64,000 nt of DNA from NCBI GenBank assembly GCA_014871385.1, contig CM026428.1, positions 9,468,772 to 9,532,771 of the forward strand, written 5' to 3'. Position numbers and translations under genes: made by a program. Source of the stretch: Ceratodon purpureus. Taxonomy: Eukaryota > Streptophyta > Bryopsida > Pseudoditrichales > Ditrichaceae. Positions 1-12,035 of the stretch are shown piece after piece. The notes under the pieces are model-generated. The model saw only the letters and a program-made list of their open reading frames with translations. It searched no databases and was not told the origin of the DNA. Numbering within the stretch: the stretch's first letter is position 1; every line of letters begins with the position of its first letter.

Positions 1-2063
1 TTCAAAAATCCTCTAATGGTAGTGCAACACCAAGACAACGCACGCGGATTTGGACACCAAGCTGCCGGATGGAACCACACTCGAGAAAAAATTAGATTAA
101 TATTGTAAGGCTTGATGAGCCTTGTATCAGATACTAATACTGGAAGGAAGCAACTGCGTGGCTTTTGACTAACTGAACATCCGGGAAATGCCAAAAATCA
201 CCTCCTCCAGCTTAAAATAATAAATAGCCACGCATTTTCTCCCAGTGTAAACTAATAAGAATAGATTCTATACATGATCTTCGCCGAACGGCCAAATACG
301 ATATGGTACTTCATCCTCGCGTGAACTCCCTTGTAGTCCAGAGCCAAGCTCAGCACCTGACACCAATGGAACTATCGTCGTTTTTAATTTACCATTTTGA
401 GGATTATATTGCACGGTGTTGAGTGGAGTTGGTCACATAATACAAGAAAAAGAGAGCTTTTCCGCATTCTCGTGAATGAGAAGCGACATTTTTCAAATGA
501 AAAAGGATGGGTTTATTAGGAGTTTGAAAGCCGTATGGGACATTCAGCACCCCAAAAGCTCCTCCTGAACATTATGCAGAGCACACGCTCTACAACGTAC
601 ACTCTACTGAGTTGATTTGACCCTAAGTGAAATAACCCTTCACATTCAGTATTATTCACACTGGATCCTTCCAAGCCATCAGAATTGTTCAGTTCTAGTG
701 GGATAGAGATACAGACCATTTTTAGGTCGTTGCCTCTCCCATTCCAAGAACGACAAGAAGAAAGACTAGGAAGAAGACAAGCAAAAGACTAGAAAGAAGA
801 CAAGAAAGAGAACAAGGTAAAAGAAAAGATAAAGATGTGGATTCAAAATAAATAAAAGAATTTGCTGTTTACAATGGACGCGATTGTACAAAGTCCAAAA
901 TGCCATTTTTGAGATAAAAAAAAGAATTGTTTGTAATGAACTTGGGGCCAAGTGCATTATTATACAGCGGAGTGCATAAATAGTGAATTTCCTATTATTA
1001 GTGTACTTTACCACTCTTAGATTTCTTTGTGAGATCTCAAATCTTATGACCTAATGATGATTTTGCATATGAGGCTAAATAACAAAATGGAAATTCTCAA
1101 ATCTAGTTTCTACTTCCATTTTGAAATTTAGGAAAATTCCTAAAATTAAGTATTTTATTGTAATTACAAGTTTGATATCTATTATTAATGGAATAATACA
1201 ATTTAAAAAAGTTGTACACTTACTTGTTAAAATCTTATCCACTATCCCAAGCCTTTTATAACTAAGACAAAGGTCTCTATAGACCAATTGATTTGGACAA
1301 TTTAGTCTTTGAGTTCATGTCACATTAGAGAAGATTTCTACTATTGCATAGAAATGAATGATTTTCATTCACCGCAATGATCTTCATTGTTATTTAAACC
1401 TAGAGCTTAGAATTCTAAATTGCTTTAGAATGTTTTAGAGTTAGCATCAACTATTTATCATGCTTCTCTTATTAAAACCACAATAATTTCAAAATCTCAA
1501 ATGAACATGAAATACTAATGACTCGAACTTTACATATTCATTCAATTAAGGGAAAGTAATAATAAATAATGATATTATGAAACAGTCAAAAGAATACAAA
1601 TTGTAGTTTGACTCCTCAACCATAGGCTAAGGTCTTTAAAGGATGAAACTTGTATATTCAAATTTTACATTTTCTGTGTTTGATAGATTTTCCAAAACGA
1701 TCATAGGGTTAAGATCATCAACTTTTTGCACAATGATGCAGTATAATGTAATTTATAACACATGTCTCTCAATTTTAACGGCTTGTATGATGAAGCTCAA
1801 ATGCAAACATAATAATAATGAAAGTAAAATATTAAGCCCATTAAACAAAAGTCAAGACAACCTTTTACTTTGACATTTAATTTGGGCTTTAGTTTAATTT
1901 TTACTACAAAAAGTAAAAATATTAAAGTAAAAAAAAAAACATAATAATATATATATACACCATGTACAAATATATAAACACAACATTATTATTTGAACAC
2001 CATATGCAAAATAATATAACATAATCATATATTACTATATGCAATAAAGGTTTACAAACTATA
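1..2063. other. Gene-poor AT-rich stretch
   Basis: I see no supportable gene here. Short open frames on the minus strand start at non-ATG codons and are rich in Phe, Leu and Tyr, as expected from AT-rich non-coding DNA. A purine-rich direct repeat lies at about 761-815, where a unit resembling AAAGACTAGGAAGAAGACAA occurs twice in slightly different form. From about 1890 to 2065 the DNA is extremely AT-rich with TATATA runs. Confidence 0.5.
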
Positions 2064-2114
2064 TATTTCTGCTCAGCGCGGATTGCAAACAACCCAGTTA
2101 GCCTTGATTTGGGC

Positions 2115-2769
2115 ATGGGGTCTATGGAAAATAGTTACGACATGAATTTGGACCCTTCTGAGTTTTGTGGGTTCACAGTTAAAGGATTTCCAGGGAAGAT
2201 GTTGGAAGAAGGTGTCCTTTAGGTGCTTACACCATATAAAAGCCAATGGAGGCTCCGTCAAGGCCCACAGATGTGTTTTGGCAAGTGTGTCACCGGTCTT
2301 CTACGCCATGTTCCAACACAACATGCGAGAGCAGCTCAACTCTTTAGTGGAGCTTCCCAACATGTCTATCAAAGGTTTGAAGTGTTTCCTCGTTTTACTT
2401 TACCTCTTTCCTCTATATTCAACCTTATACTTTTCAGACTCTATCAATGAGCATTTTGAGGAGATTTTTGAAGCATGTTGCCGCTTCCAAGTGAAGCACC
2501 TTGAAGACTTGATAACGCTCAGTTTACCTGATCACTTGAATGCTAATAACTGTTGGGAATATCTTCGTAAAAGCGAAGATATGTCAAGATTTTGCAACAT
2601 CAAAGACTACAAGACGTCTGGGGTGGGTCCCTATTCCAAATGTCAAGAGTACATCGTGCAATTATTCAAGAAGGTTGTTGAAAAAAAGTTGCAGACCGAT
2701 CATGAGAAAGTAAGTGTCTGCTTTGAGAGACTTACAGAAAAAGAAGACAAGAATGAAAACAAGATGTAG
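2115..2769 (+). pseudogene. BTB/POZ-domain protein, degenerate or partial
   Basis: The frame read from about 2236 to 2769 contains a clear BTB/POZ core: GGSVKAHRCVLASVSPVFYA, then a MFQHNM segment and a poorly conserved strand. This is the plant At1g21780-like type, an adaptor for CUL3 ubiquitin ligases. The residues just before the core (FPGKMLEEGVL, starting from an ATG at 2115) are in another frame and end at a TAG near 2219, so the family-typical run 'MLEE-xL-xDV' is split by an apparent frameshift around 2220. No ATG lies at the start of the downstream frame. The upstream half of the family (MATH-like region) is not found, although TTTCTGCTCAG at about 2066-2076 could be a splice acceptor. 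The C-terminal part after the BTB is weakly conserved and lysine-rich. A broken duplicate fits best; an internal exon of a larger gene with an unusual splice is the alternative. Confidence 0.5.
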
Positions 2770-2974
2770 GTGTAGATGGACGAGATGTAGGTATAGATGT
2801 AGATGTAGATGGTGAATTTTTAATTTCCGGTTGTGGAGTTTGATTGGTGAATTGTGCCATCTATTAAAAATTTTATAACCATTTTTGAAACTATAATACT
2901 ATGTCAATTGAGTGTGAAAATATTGTTGACTGTTTCCTGGTAAAATTTGTGTAATGGATTGAAATCATTGTTAA

Positions 2975-3207
2975 CCCCTAAAATTCCACAAAACCCAAAG
3001 TGGGTTGCAGGGAACTTCCGCAAGCTACCACAGTTAGGATTTTTAATATTTCTTGACAAGATTTTTTTAGTGAACATGATAAATCATAATCTTCATGGGG
3101 TTGAAATTTCAGTATTTAAAAAAGTTAAAATCTAAAAAGGGATTTTTTTGAAATTTTCAACATTTTAGAAGTGAAAATTGGCAAAAACGGGCCTGGAATT
3201 TTAGGGA
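2975..3207. mobile_element. Short non-autonomous element, TTAA-flanked
   Basis: The left end CCCCTAAAATTCCA (from 2975) is matched in inverted orientation by TGGAATTTTAGGGA ending at 3207, with one mismatch. Both ends are bordered by TTAA (2971-2974 and 3208-3211), which fits a target-site duplication of the piggyBac type. The 233-bp interior is AT-rich with no coding potential. A related end (GGAACTTTAGGGG followed by TTAA) occurs alone near 41556-41572. No piggyBac transposase is seen in the window, so the superfamily is an inference from the TTAA and the CCCT-type ends only. Confidence 0.5.
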
Positions 3208-3448
3208 TTAACGTAGCTCTCTAGTTGCGCGGTGCCTGCTCCTGTAAGCAGATCATGTGCTCCTGCTCCTGGCCACCAAGAAAACCACTAAGAGACCAGA
3301 CGCATAATCGCTGCACATGAGGAATTAATCATATACCACCGACTGTAGTAATAACTTGGAATAACTATTTATTCCAAGTAGATTCTTCCAGCGCAATCTT
3401 CCAGTAAATTCTTGAGTGTGCTCCAAGCCAAGTCATGAAGGAACCTAG

Positions 3449-3457
3449 TATATAAGG
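3449..3457 (+). promoter_or_regulatory. TATA box
   Basis: TATATAAGG lies about 375 bp before the ATG of the small gene at 3831. A pyrimidine-rich stretch with plausible initiation sites (about 3480-3500) follows at the expected distance of about 30 bp. Assignment to the 3831 gene is positional only. Confidence 0.4.
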
Positions 3458-3830
3458 CCAGGCTCTGGTCTTCATGCTCCATTCAACATTTCTACTCGCG
3501 GGCTAATTCGCTCAAGACCTGGAGAGTTGTTTGAGTGTGTCTCAAGCTTCCTCGAATTTGTGATCATTTTCGGAATGCTGTGCTCGTTGAGCTGTGATTC
3601 ATTTTTAAGAGTGCAGGCTAGAATGGTAGTCACGATTAGACTGGTGGATTGTGGTGAGTGCCAGAAACGTCGGCTTGCAGAATTTCACCGTCCAGAGAAA
3701 CGACTTCAGGAGCTCCCAATTGTGCAATTAAGAGATCCTTCACAGCAACTAGCATTGACAAGAGTATGTGATAAGTGATTGATCGGTTCGACTGAAGATC
3801 GATTCCTCAGTGTTCCGTGGTTAAGCAACC

Positions 3831-4127
3831 ATGGCTTTTGTGGCGAAGTACTGGAAGACAGTGCTCAGATCACAGAACTCGGACGTTGTTCCGGAAGATG
3901 AGATTGATGATATAAGCGACAGGCTTCGCAGGAGAGTTCATGAGCCTGATGTTCCAAGTTGTGCGACATCCAAGCAAATGGTGGATGTTCGGACACTCCA
4001 AATGAAGCTGGCACAGAAACTGAAGAAACTACGTGATCCTGCAAAGGAAGTGCCGCCGATCCTTTCTTCCCGAAATCTTGCAAGTGACGTCCCTCGTGAG
4101 AAGAGACAAACAATGGACATGTTTTGA
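3831..4127 (+). CDS. Small hypothetical protein, 98 aa
   Basis: I do not recognise this protein. The start ATG has a good plant context (AACCATGGC), lies downstream of a TATA box at 3449, and the frame is open for 98 codons in a local island of higher GC than the surrounding DNA. The product is hydrophilic. An acidic segment (VPEDEIDDISDRLRRR) comes first, followed by a Lys/Leu-rich stretch (LQMKLAQKLKKLRDPAKEV) that could form an amphipathic helix. No signal peptide, membrane segment or known motif is visible. The leader of about 350 bp may contain an intron or a short upstream frame. It could be a lineage-specific gene or a spurious ORF. Confidence 0.4.
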   Translation: MAFVAKYWKTVLRSQNSDVVPEDEIDDISDRLRRRVHEPDVPSCATSKQMVDVRTLQMKLAQKLKKLRDPAKEVPPILSSRNLASDVPREKRQTMDMF

Positions 4128-5762
4128 CTCATTTTCTGGAAAATTGAATGTGGTGATCATGACGCCATGACGAGAGTGGACGTCGATGTCGACGAGCATT
4201 GGTGTTGGAAATTAACAGACACCAGAAATCATTTTCAAAGAAATAAGACTACATGGAAATGATTTGGCTTGCAATAAATTATTTCTGAAATAACATATAT
4301 GATTTTGAGTTAGTCCTGAATATTATGACACAAATTTCAATATTTAGGAATTATTGATTTGTCACAAAATTGGATGAAGTTGGTCAAAAAAAATAATAAT
4401 GCAAAAATTCATATTTGATCATTTCAAAACAGATTTACGACTCATGTACTAATGAATTTCCACCATGAATATAATATATTTGTGTATCCACAACAATTAT
4501 ATTAAATATTTGTAACAAACATTGATATTTCTGTAATTTGTCGATTAATTTTAATATTTTATTATTATTACTATTTTTTCACTAGATATGGACCTCAATT
4601 ATCAGTTAATTTGAAAGAGAGATTGTTATAGAAAACATTCATGTGCAAGTGTTGGCATTGGCAATTTTTTTGAAGCAAAATTTTTCCAATGTATTTTAAA
4701 ACTACTGGGAGAGACACCTTGAAGGACCAAGTTGAATTATCAAAACATTCATGGTTCTAATGCATAATTTTAATGATGATCTTGGTGGCTGAGATGTGAG
4801 TCGTTTGAATTGAATTTGTCCTTAGGTGGTTTTTTGTGCTGCAATTTCCTCATTTGTATCTTTAAAAATACAAAATTATATAATACATCATATTATGCAT
4901 ACCATGTCTCAATAATCTTTGTGACGTTGGTATTTGTTTTTATCAAACATTGAGATTGAAACTATTAGGCCTTCATTATTATTGCCTTAGAACAAGTAAA
5001 GTGGCAGCTAAAACGACACTATTTCCTTCGATGCAAAGAGCTTAAGAAATATTCCTAGTATTACATCATACTTTCATTTGTCAAAAACACAACATTTATT
5101 CACCTTTTTATGATGTAAGCAAAAAAATTGGATTTGTGTCTAAAGATTATCAACATAATTCTAAGCTATAGACTATAAGGTTGAAACAAGATAGTGAATA
5201 TAAGTTACAAAACTTTGACTCACTTTAATTCATTGTCTTAAACAATTAATTTTAGCTAGTAGCAAGGTCAATTTCATAATTGAATGTACTCGTAGCTGGA
5301 CTTTGGCTCACCAAGTGGGTGCCTTTGTAGACTATGCATTTGGCATGATTGAAACAAGTTTAAACAAGAGGGTCCTTGAAATTCTAGAGTTATTACAAGT
5401 CTAAGTCACAAGGAGGTCGATTGCATGAGTCAATGTACCTAAATAAAAGTCTGATATTTGATTGTGGGTTTCAAATCTATTGTTTGTACAAATTATATAC
5501 AATTGAGACTCTATGCAACGTTAACAAAACATTGATGTAATTAAAATTGAATTTCTTATTTTCTAAAATATGGCCAATCTATATCAATCATCATCCAATA
5601 TATCAATCACATGAACTCCACATGTAGATCTGAGTAGCATGATTTAATATGGGCAGTATAGATAATTAGTCAATTTCTACTGTGGCAACTAAGGAAGTTA
5701 GTTCAATGAAGCAATTGGCCTTGCAATCACCACCTTCTCCTTCCAACTCAAGAGGCACACAT
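4128..5762. other. AT-rich intergenic DNA
   Basis: No open frame with coding character is seen on either strand. The sequence is AT-rich with many short A and T runs and shows no terminal repeats that I could match. Confidence 0.5.
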
Positions 5763-5764
5763 TA

Positions 5765-6193
5765 GGGGAAAAATGGGGTCTCCAACGGGCCTTGTAAGAC
5801 AGCCCGGATTAGGTGAGCTTCCTGCCCGCTGACACGTACTTCTCTGCAAAATCTCATTGGTGGATATCCTACCCGCTGACAACAAAATTCGCCCCGCTGA
5901 CAACAGGATTTGCTGACAACAGGATCCGGTACTGTCCAATGGGGTGACAGCAGTGGGCACACGGTCGGTGACAGTGTCATTACTGCTTGTATTGTCCAAT
6001 GGGGGGGTGGGGTGGGGTGGGGTGGGGAAGGGAAGCAATTGGCTGGACCCTCCAAATGCCAACTGCTGGCACTGCTGGCAGCATTTGGCGACCTGCTGGC
6101 ACCATTGGTGCCAGCAGGTAAAGTGCACGGGCATGGCCTAATTTTCAGGCACGGATTCCGACCGAAGGCCTGTTGGAGACCCCAATCTTCCCC
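5765..6193. mobile_element. GC-rich 429-bp TIR element (MITE-like), TA-flanked
   Basis: The left end (GGGGAAAAATGGGGTCTCCA, from 5765) and the inverted right end (GGGGAAGATTGGGGTCTCCA, read backwards from 6193) match closely for about 28 bp. TA dinucleotides border both sides (5763-5764 and 6194-6195). The interior is far more GC-rich than its flanks. It holds repeated CTGACAACAGGAT and CTGCTGGCA-type words and a G-rich run (about 6001-6027). It encodes no convincing protein. The TA duplication fits Tc1/mariner/pogo-type mobilisation, but the ends do not match those of the pogo-like element at 59.2 kb. Confidence 0.6.
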
Positions 6194-6195
6194 TA

Positions 6196-8210
6196 ATGAA
6201 TTTCTTATTCACTTCTACGTACATATCAAGCAATTGTAAACTAAAACACTTATGTCTACAATGCTTACAACACATCTAATTATATACAAATTACAAAATC
6301 TTCAAACATCATAATCAAATGAATTAATTGAAACACTCAACAATTAATTGCATGTCTATGACGACTCTAAATTTTTTCATTATTAATATGTGTGATTTTC
6401 ATGTAATGTCCAATCATACTTAGCATTAGTAGTGGTATTACAATAGACTATGTGTCATAAAACCAATAGAAATAATTATTTACCGTATACAAATTAGCAC
6501 TTAACAAATTAGAACATTTTAGAGTCTGTAGTACGTCGTCAAAATCCCACTCCCTACCCAGTTTTTCCATAGTTTTGGACAACAACGTGCTATCTTTTCT
6601 AATACCAAACAGTTGTATAAATGTGATACTCGTGCCTGACACAAATTTGCTTACAGCGTCCTAGATCTCATATAAGGTAGAAGCACCCATTCATAACCGC
6701 AAGCCAATTCTGACAGCTATAATATCACCAGAAAGTGCTTGGTTGTGAACCTAAACTGGAACACAACTTTACTGAAATTTCATTGGAACCAATGAGATGG
6801 GAGTATTGACAAGTTTTGTCAAGGTATTTTTGGGTAAAGCTACAGTTTTGAATAGGTGTCGACAACACCTTCACTTCAAAAATTTGTGTAAAATTGCTCT
6901 TGCTTCCAAAATTTTGATTCCAAGACCAAGCACTTTGTCTCCAATTTGCTAACACATTCATGATTTCACTTCATGCTCTTTGCACTCCCAAATTACCAAT
7001 TCCCTTATCCTGTCATGAATGGGTGTGCATACCTTAGGCTGAATCTTATGATAGATTCAATATATTTGCACAACTTGTTATAGTGAAAATTGTGTCCCAC
7101 TTGTGTGCTGCACTGAAATCAACTGGGTTATGGTAGTCAGTTGTACAGAAGTATGAAAATGTTGTGCATCGTGCTCGCCATTACATAATCCTAATCCTCC
7201 GACAATTGATGTAGAAGTGTTTTTTTTTTTTTTTTTTTTTTTTCTTTTCTCCTAGAATTCTTTGTCTTTTTTGAAGCAAACGAACAAAATTCATCGCAAG
7301 AGATGCAGAAGTTTTAGAATTCTTCACGTGAGTGCTGCTCCGGTGCAAATTGTATTAAGATGTAGGAGCAGTAGGAGCATTATTTTGCACTCATACGCCT
7401 TCTGTTCATCAGCAGGGACTCACTTTGCCAATACCTTGCACTGAAATCTGAGCTGAGAAAAACATCACTTCTGAATGTGAGTAAAATCAACGTTCAATCC
7501 TACATGCCCAGGTAAGCAATTTAATAACAATTCTACAGTTCCATAGTCATGAAAAACATTGTGAATCTTAATCTTACATAACATGTCGACAAATCAACCC
7601 AAATGAATTCTCCAGATCCAAGACATCCTCTCTTCACTCATCACTCCCTCAACGACTGTTTCTAGTCCCAAATTTGTCTCTCGCTTCCACAAAGTAATAA
7701 CTCCTAAAAACTCCAAAACTCAATCTTCTACGAAACCAAAACAACCAGCCACAAAACCAAGTCATGCACCAACTTCAAAGGGGACGTAGTGAAATGAAAA
7801 CCTCAAAACCATTACTGATAATGGCCATAACCACTGGTACACCTCGTCACTCAACCGCATCACTCAATGCTTGTGATTGCCGGACCAACTCCACATTCCA
7901 TAAACAGAGAACTACAATCTCAAACTGTGCACAAATTGCACCACATCTAAGTTGACACAATTCACAGTCTGTAGTGTTCCCTTTGTGTTGGAGAGAGAAT
8001 GAAAAAGAAGATGAAAAGGATAATAAAAGAGATATCCGCCGAGAGGCCGGGCACTGTATTTGGACACGGAAGCTCAGATTCCGGGCTAAGAATGACAGTC
8101 GGAGGAGGAGCCCAGTGAAGCCAGGTGGTGGTGCCAGTTCTGGAATCTGGAGCCAGTTTTGGAGCCAGTTTTGGAGCCAGATTTCAAGGTCTGCAGTTGG
8201 GAAGGCAGCT
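6196..8210. other. Intergenic DNA with poly-T tract
   Basis: No gene is supported. A pure T run of about 24 bases is at 7220-7243. The last 250 bases probably contain the promoter and 5' leader of the SAL1-like gene. That leader includes a 12-bp tandem repeat (GGAGCCAGTTTT, nearly three copies at about 8149-8184). Confidence 0.45.
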
Positions 8211-10541
8211 ATGTTGAAGCAGGCGCTGCACCAGTCTCATTACCTTCACCAGCAGGATTGGAGTGCCATCACCTCGAGAGCGCGCATTGGGATTGCGAGT
8301 CGGAAAGTCTGGAGCTGGAGGCCCGTGGTCAGCATGGCGACGAGTTACCATGAGGATGTGGTGTTGGCCACCAGAGCCGTCCGGCTTGCATCTCGTCTCT
8401 GTCAGGTACTGTTGGGAATTTTCCTTTTTGAATCATATGTTGGTTGATTGAGAGAATTGGGTTCATGTTCTCGGTTCGTGGTTTGGTTTGGATTTAGATT
8501 GAGTATTTTTTATCTCGTTGGATGTGAATTGATGGGATTTGGGATTCTTTGGTATGGATCTGTTGTAGTTTTGGTTTTGTTTTTTTCATTTTGGTGGATG
8601 GGTATTTTGCAATGATGCACTTGTGGATTCGATTGGAGGTGGGAATGTGAGTTTCGCTCTTGGACTGAAATTGCTAGGGTTGGGTAATTGGCTGCAGTCC
8701 GTGCAGAGGGGATTGCTCAAGCAGGAGACGCAAACGAAAGCCGACAAGTCGCCAGTTACGGTTGCAGATTATGGTGCGACTTGACATGGGAATCATTTGC
8801 TTCAGTTCTTCTGTAGGGTTTTTTCAGTAATTCTTCCCTGGTTAATCGACTAAGCGGATTTTGAACCTCACATGTTGGCGAGCTTTTGTTCTGAGAAGAA
8901 AGGAATGTCCAAATTGTGCGTTTCGTTTGTGGCGATGTGAAAAGATTGATCCTGAACTGGGATGGGTTTCTCCATTTTTTCCAGGTTCGCAAGCGCTTGT
9001 CAGCTGGTCATTAGCACGAGAGTATCCATCTGGCTCATTCTCCATGGTCGCTGAAGAGGTACGCGGAAATCTTTCAAGTTGCGGCACATTTTTGCAGTTA
9101 TCTCTAGGGTTGTCTACCTTGGAGTGCGAACCTTGGAGTGGTTGACCTGTGGGTGGGAATCTTCGAGATGAGATGGAATTTTGAGTAACGGTGCGTAGCC
9201 TTGTGGTGATAGGATTCAGAGGACCTGCGGACGGAGGAAGGGGCGCCAGTTCTGGAGCGGATCACGCAATTAGTGAACGAGACGATTGCTTCGGATGCAA
9301 CCCTAGACGTGGCTCCCTTGAGCAAGGAAGATGTGTTGGAAGCCATCGATCGGGGGAATTCTGAAGGAGGTAGCAACGGACGACATTGGGTCTTGGACCC
9401 AATCGATGGAACTCGAGGGTAAGGCAACGTCTTGATGCTCTCTAGTTGAGCTTCACTCTTCATTTTTCTTGTTGCAATTCGTGTGGGCTCTAATCACTGG
9501 ATGCATGCTTCCATGTGTGTAGGTTTGTAAGAGGAGATCAGTATGCCATTGCTCTAGGGCTGCTGGACAATGGAAAAGTTGTGGCTGGAGTTTTGGGCTG
9601 CCCTAATCTGCCGATGGAGTCTATCGCCAACGGCGTTCCTGCAAGTTCAAACGAACCTGTTGGCTGCTTGTTCTCTGCAAGCCTAGGGGCAGGGGCCACT
9701 GTGGAATCATTGGATGGAAGCGTTAAGCCCAAACCGGTACAATTTCTCATGTATCATTCTCGATGTCAATGTTGTAAGTAGAATCATTTATGTTGTTTCA
9801 CATTCCAGCCGTGTTCTCGTATAATGAGATGAGTTTTTTCTGATGCAGGTGCACGTGAGCAGTGTAGAAGACACAACAGCGGCAACGTTTTGTGAATCTT
9901 ACGAATCTGCACATTCCATGCAAGATTTGACGGCCAACATTGCGGGGGTACGCCCTTTTCCAGATCTTTCATAGTGTCAACTTACGCATGTCAGGCTTAG
10001 TAATCTCAGGAAAGCGTCTGTTACCTTGTCTTCCAGATTTGTGAAAGTGATTTTACTTGATGCGTTGATGATACAGGTGCTGGGAGTCAAAGCACCTCCA
10101 GTGCGGATAGACAGCCAGGCCAAGTATGGTGCCATGGCCAGGGGAGACGCCGTGATCTATCTTCGGTTCCCTCACAAGGGATATCGTGAGAAGATCTGGG
10201 ATCATGCTGCTGGAGCCATCGTCATTACAGGTGTGTAAATTTAGTGCCGTGATTAGGGTTTCTTGGTGAAATCGGATACAAACGTTTGGTGCCTGTTATC
10301 ATTTGTGTTGGAGTATAGATGACATTTATATGATAGTGTGAACTAATGGATTTTTTTTTGCGTTGTTCCAGAAGCTGGAGGCGAGGTGTTCGATGCAGCA
10401 GGGGAGCCGCTGGACTTCTCGAGAGGCAGATGGCTTGATCTTGAGACCGGTATCATTGCTACAAACAAGAAGCTGAAGCCTGTGGTGCTTTCAGCTGTGC
10501 AGAAATGCCTGAAGGAACAGAAGCCGTCCGCCAAACACTGA
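8211..10541 (+). CDS. SAL1: SAL1-like 3'(2'),5'-bisphosphate nucleotidase
   Basis: This is a PAP phosphatase of the Li+-sensitive inositol-monophosphatase-like superfamily. It converts 3'-phosphoadenosine 5'-phosphate to AMP and can also act on inositol polyphosphates; in plants it works in plastids and mitochondria in sulfate assimilation and retrograde signalling. Exons read by eye are 8211-8405, 8698-8773, 8985-9058, 9213-9418, 9523-9736, 9849-9947, 10077-10230 and 10372-10541, giving 395 aa in one frame. Motifs in order are LASRLCQ, KSPVTVADYG, the metal-ligand VAEE, VLDPIDGT, GDQYAIALGLL, RIDSQAKYG, FPHKGYREKIWDHAAGAI and EAGGE. All Mg-binding acidic residues expected for the family are present. 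The first ATG at 8211 adds a Ser/Arg-rich, nearly acid-free leader (MLKQALHQSHYLHQQDW and onward) that could be a transit peptide. The in-frame ATG at 8334 gives a 354-aa cytosolic-type form. Two starts could give two locations. Confidence 0.93.
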
Positions 10542-11546
10542 GTTTTGGGTTCCATTGGTTTACAAGGACCATCGATCTTTCAACTAGGGACGGTGTGTCT
10601 GCAGTCTGTTCTAGGAAAATCTAAAAGAATTCTGTAGATATGAATTTCAAGCTTGAGGCCGAAATTAGCTGAGGATGATTGTAATCCAGAAGAATGAATG
10701 ATTCACAAATCTTTTACCTGCAATTAATCGTAGTGTCCAACTGAATTGTTTAATTCCAGCCTCCAGTGCAAATTTTAGAAGTCTGTATGTTAGGAATGTG
10801 GATGAAAATGATCCGAAGTCTGTCAAGCTGCACTTCGTATCTGCTTCTGGTTGGTGTAGTTTTACTACAGTACTGTGTACGCGTATTCGCAGCTCGTTTG
10901 CGTGGTTTCGTGCAAAATTGATGTGGTGCAGGATTGAATTTTCGTTTTCAACATGTTGAGGACGGTCGTTTTGTTCGTTGGAGAGCTCTATTATCACATC
11001 CCACAGCGGTTCCGCTACAACTCAGAGTAATGTTAACCCGAGATAGGATTTGCAAGAGTAAGGGTTACTCTCGTACGAGATTTTGGAGTCAACGAGGACT
11101 CGTGACATACCTCTTGGTGAAGTTGTGTATAGACGCTTGAAATCACTACCCAGTGCTGAGATTTCAGACGCTTCGTGAAAAGGTACATGCCCACCTCACA
11201 GAGACCAACGTGTTTCAGAGACGGTTGCCATTCCCTATTCTTGGAAGAACTTAAGCAGAGAGAGACTAATGATCATTGCTTTAATAAAACTGTGTCAGGT
11301 TTTTCTGTTATCGTTGTGCGTGCACTCAACTATAAATTGGAAAACTTAATTCTCTGTTCTGGAGGAGTTTAGCAAGAACCGTTGACAGAATCTCGCTCAC
11401 TTCTGGTATTTGAATCCAACACAATATGTATCTTGGAGTCTGGGGCTCCGCAAAGGTAGAAGGCAGTAATGCTGATTGATATTACTGACCAGTTAATTGT
11501 GTGTTTACAGGTAATCGATTGTCTCATTGATATTCTCAATGTTACC
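10542..11546. other. Intergenic and probable 5' leader
   Basis: This contains the 3' untranslated part of the SAL1-like gene and the leader of the next gene. GTGTTTACAG ending at about 11511 is a good splice acceptor just before the ATG at 11547, so a leader intron is likely. No further gene is supported. Confidence 0.4.
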
Positions 11547-11864
11547 ATGGCTGAAAAGGTCCCAGACGAAACTGAAAGCTCCAGTAGGACAAGAAGTGAG
11601 AGCAAACAGGTAGATTTTTCACTCGGAAAAGCACCGATTCAAAAAGAAGAAAGAACAGGCTCACGGAGGTTCAGTGTTCCAGTGACACAGGCCGAGAAGG
11701 AAGCCACACAGAAAGAGCTCGATGCAATCGAGCCACCGGAACGAATACCTTCCATTCTCCGATCAATGCCAGTCGATCTTCACCGAGCAACTAGTCCACC
11801 ACAACGTCCGTATGTAAGCCGCGAGTCAGTGAGTCCGATTGGGTACCCGCCCGAGTCCCTGTGA
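11547..11864 (+). CDS. Unknown small protein, 105 aa
   Basis: I do not recognise it. The ATG sits in an ideal plant context (ACCATGG). The product is very hydrophilic and Ser/Glu/Pro/Arg-rich, with short proline motifs near the end (IEPPERIPSILRSMPVD, then a SPPQRPY stretch), and looks intrinsically disordered. No signal peptide or membrane segment is seen. It stops 171 bp before the start of the next same-strand gene, with no obvious polyadenylation signal between. A good donor (CAAG|GTATGG, about 11889/11890) and acceptor (TTTTTACAG, ending 11998) flank a 109-bp stretch in the gap. The two frames could therefore share one mRNA, with this one acting as a long upstream ORF, or they could be separate genes. 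Confidence 0.5.
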   Translation: MAEKVPDETESSSRTRSESKQVDFSLGKAPIQKEERTGSRRFSVPVTQAEKEATQKELDAIEPPERIPSILRSMPVDLHRATSPPQRPYVSRESVSPIGYPPESL

Positions 11865-12035
11865 TGAAGCCAGGCAGTACATTTTCAAGGTATGGAGACT
11901 GTCAAGACTACCAAATTGGTGGTGAATAGTTCATTTCATGAGCATGAGTTGCACCTCATTTTTTAACGAACATTGGAACGGTGTGAAGGTTTTTACAGAC
12001 TTGAGTCGTAAATTCTGGATAGTGAAGATCCAAAC

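Noticed and set aside
3527-3778. 83-codon plus-strand frame before the 3831 gene
   Set aside because: It begins at TTG, not ATG, has no motif and lies in the probable leader of the next frame.
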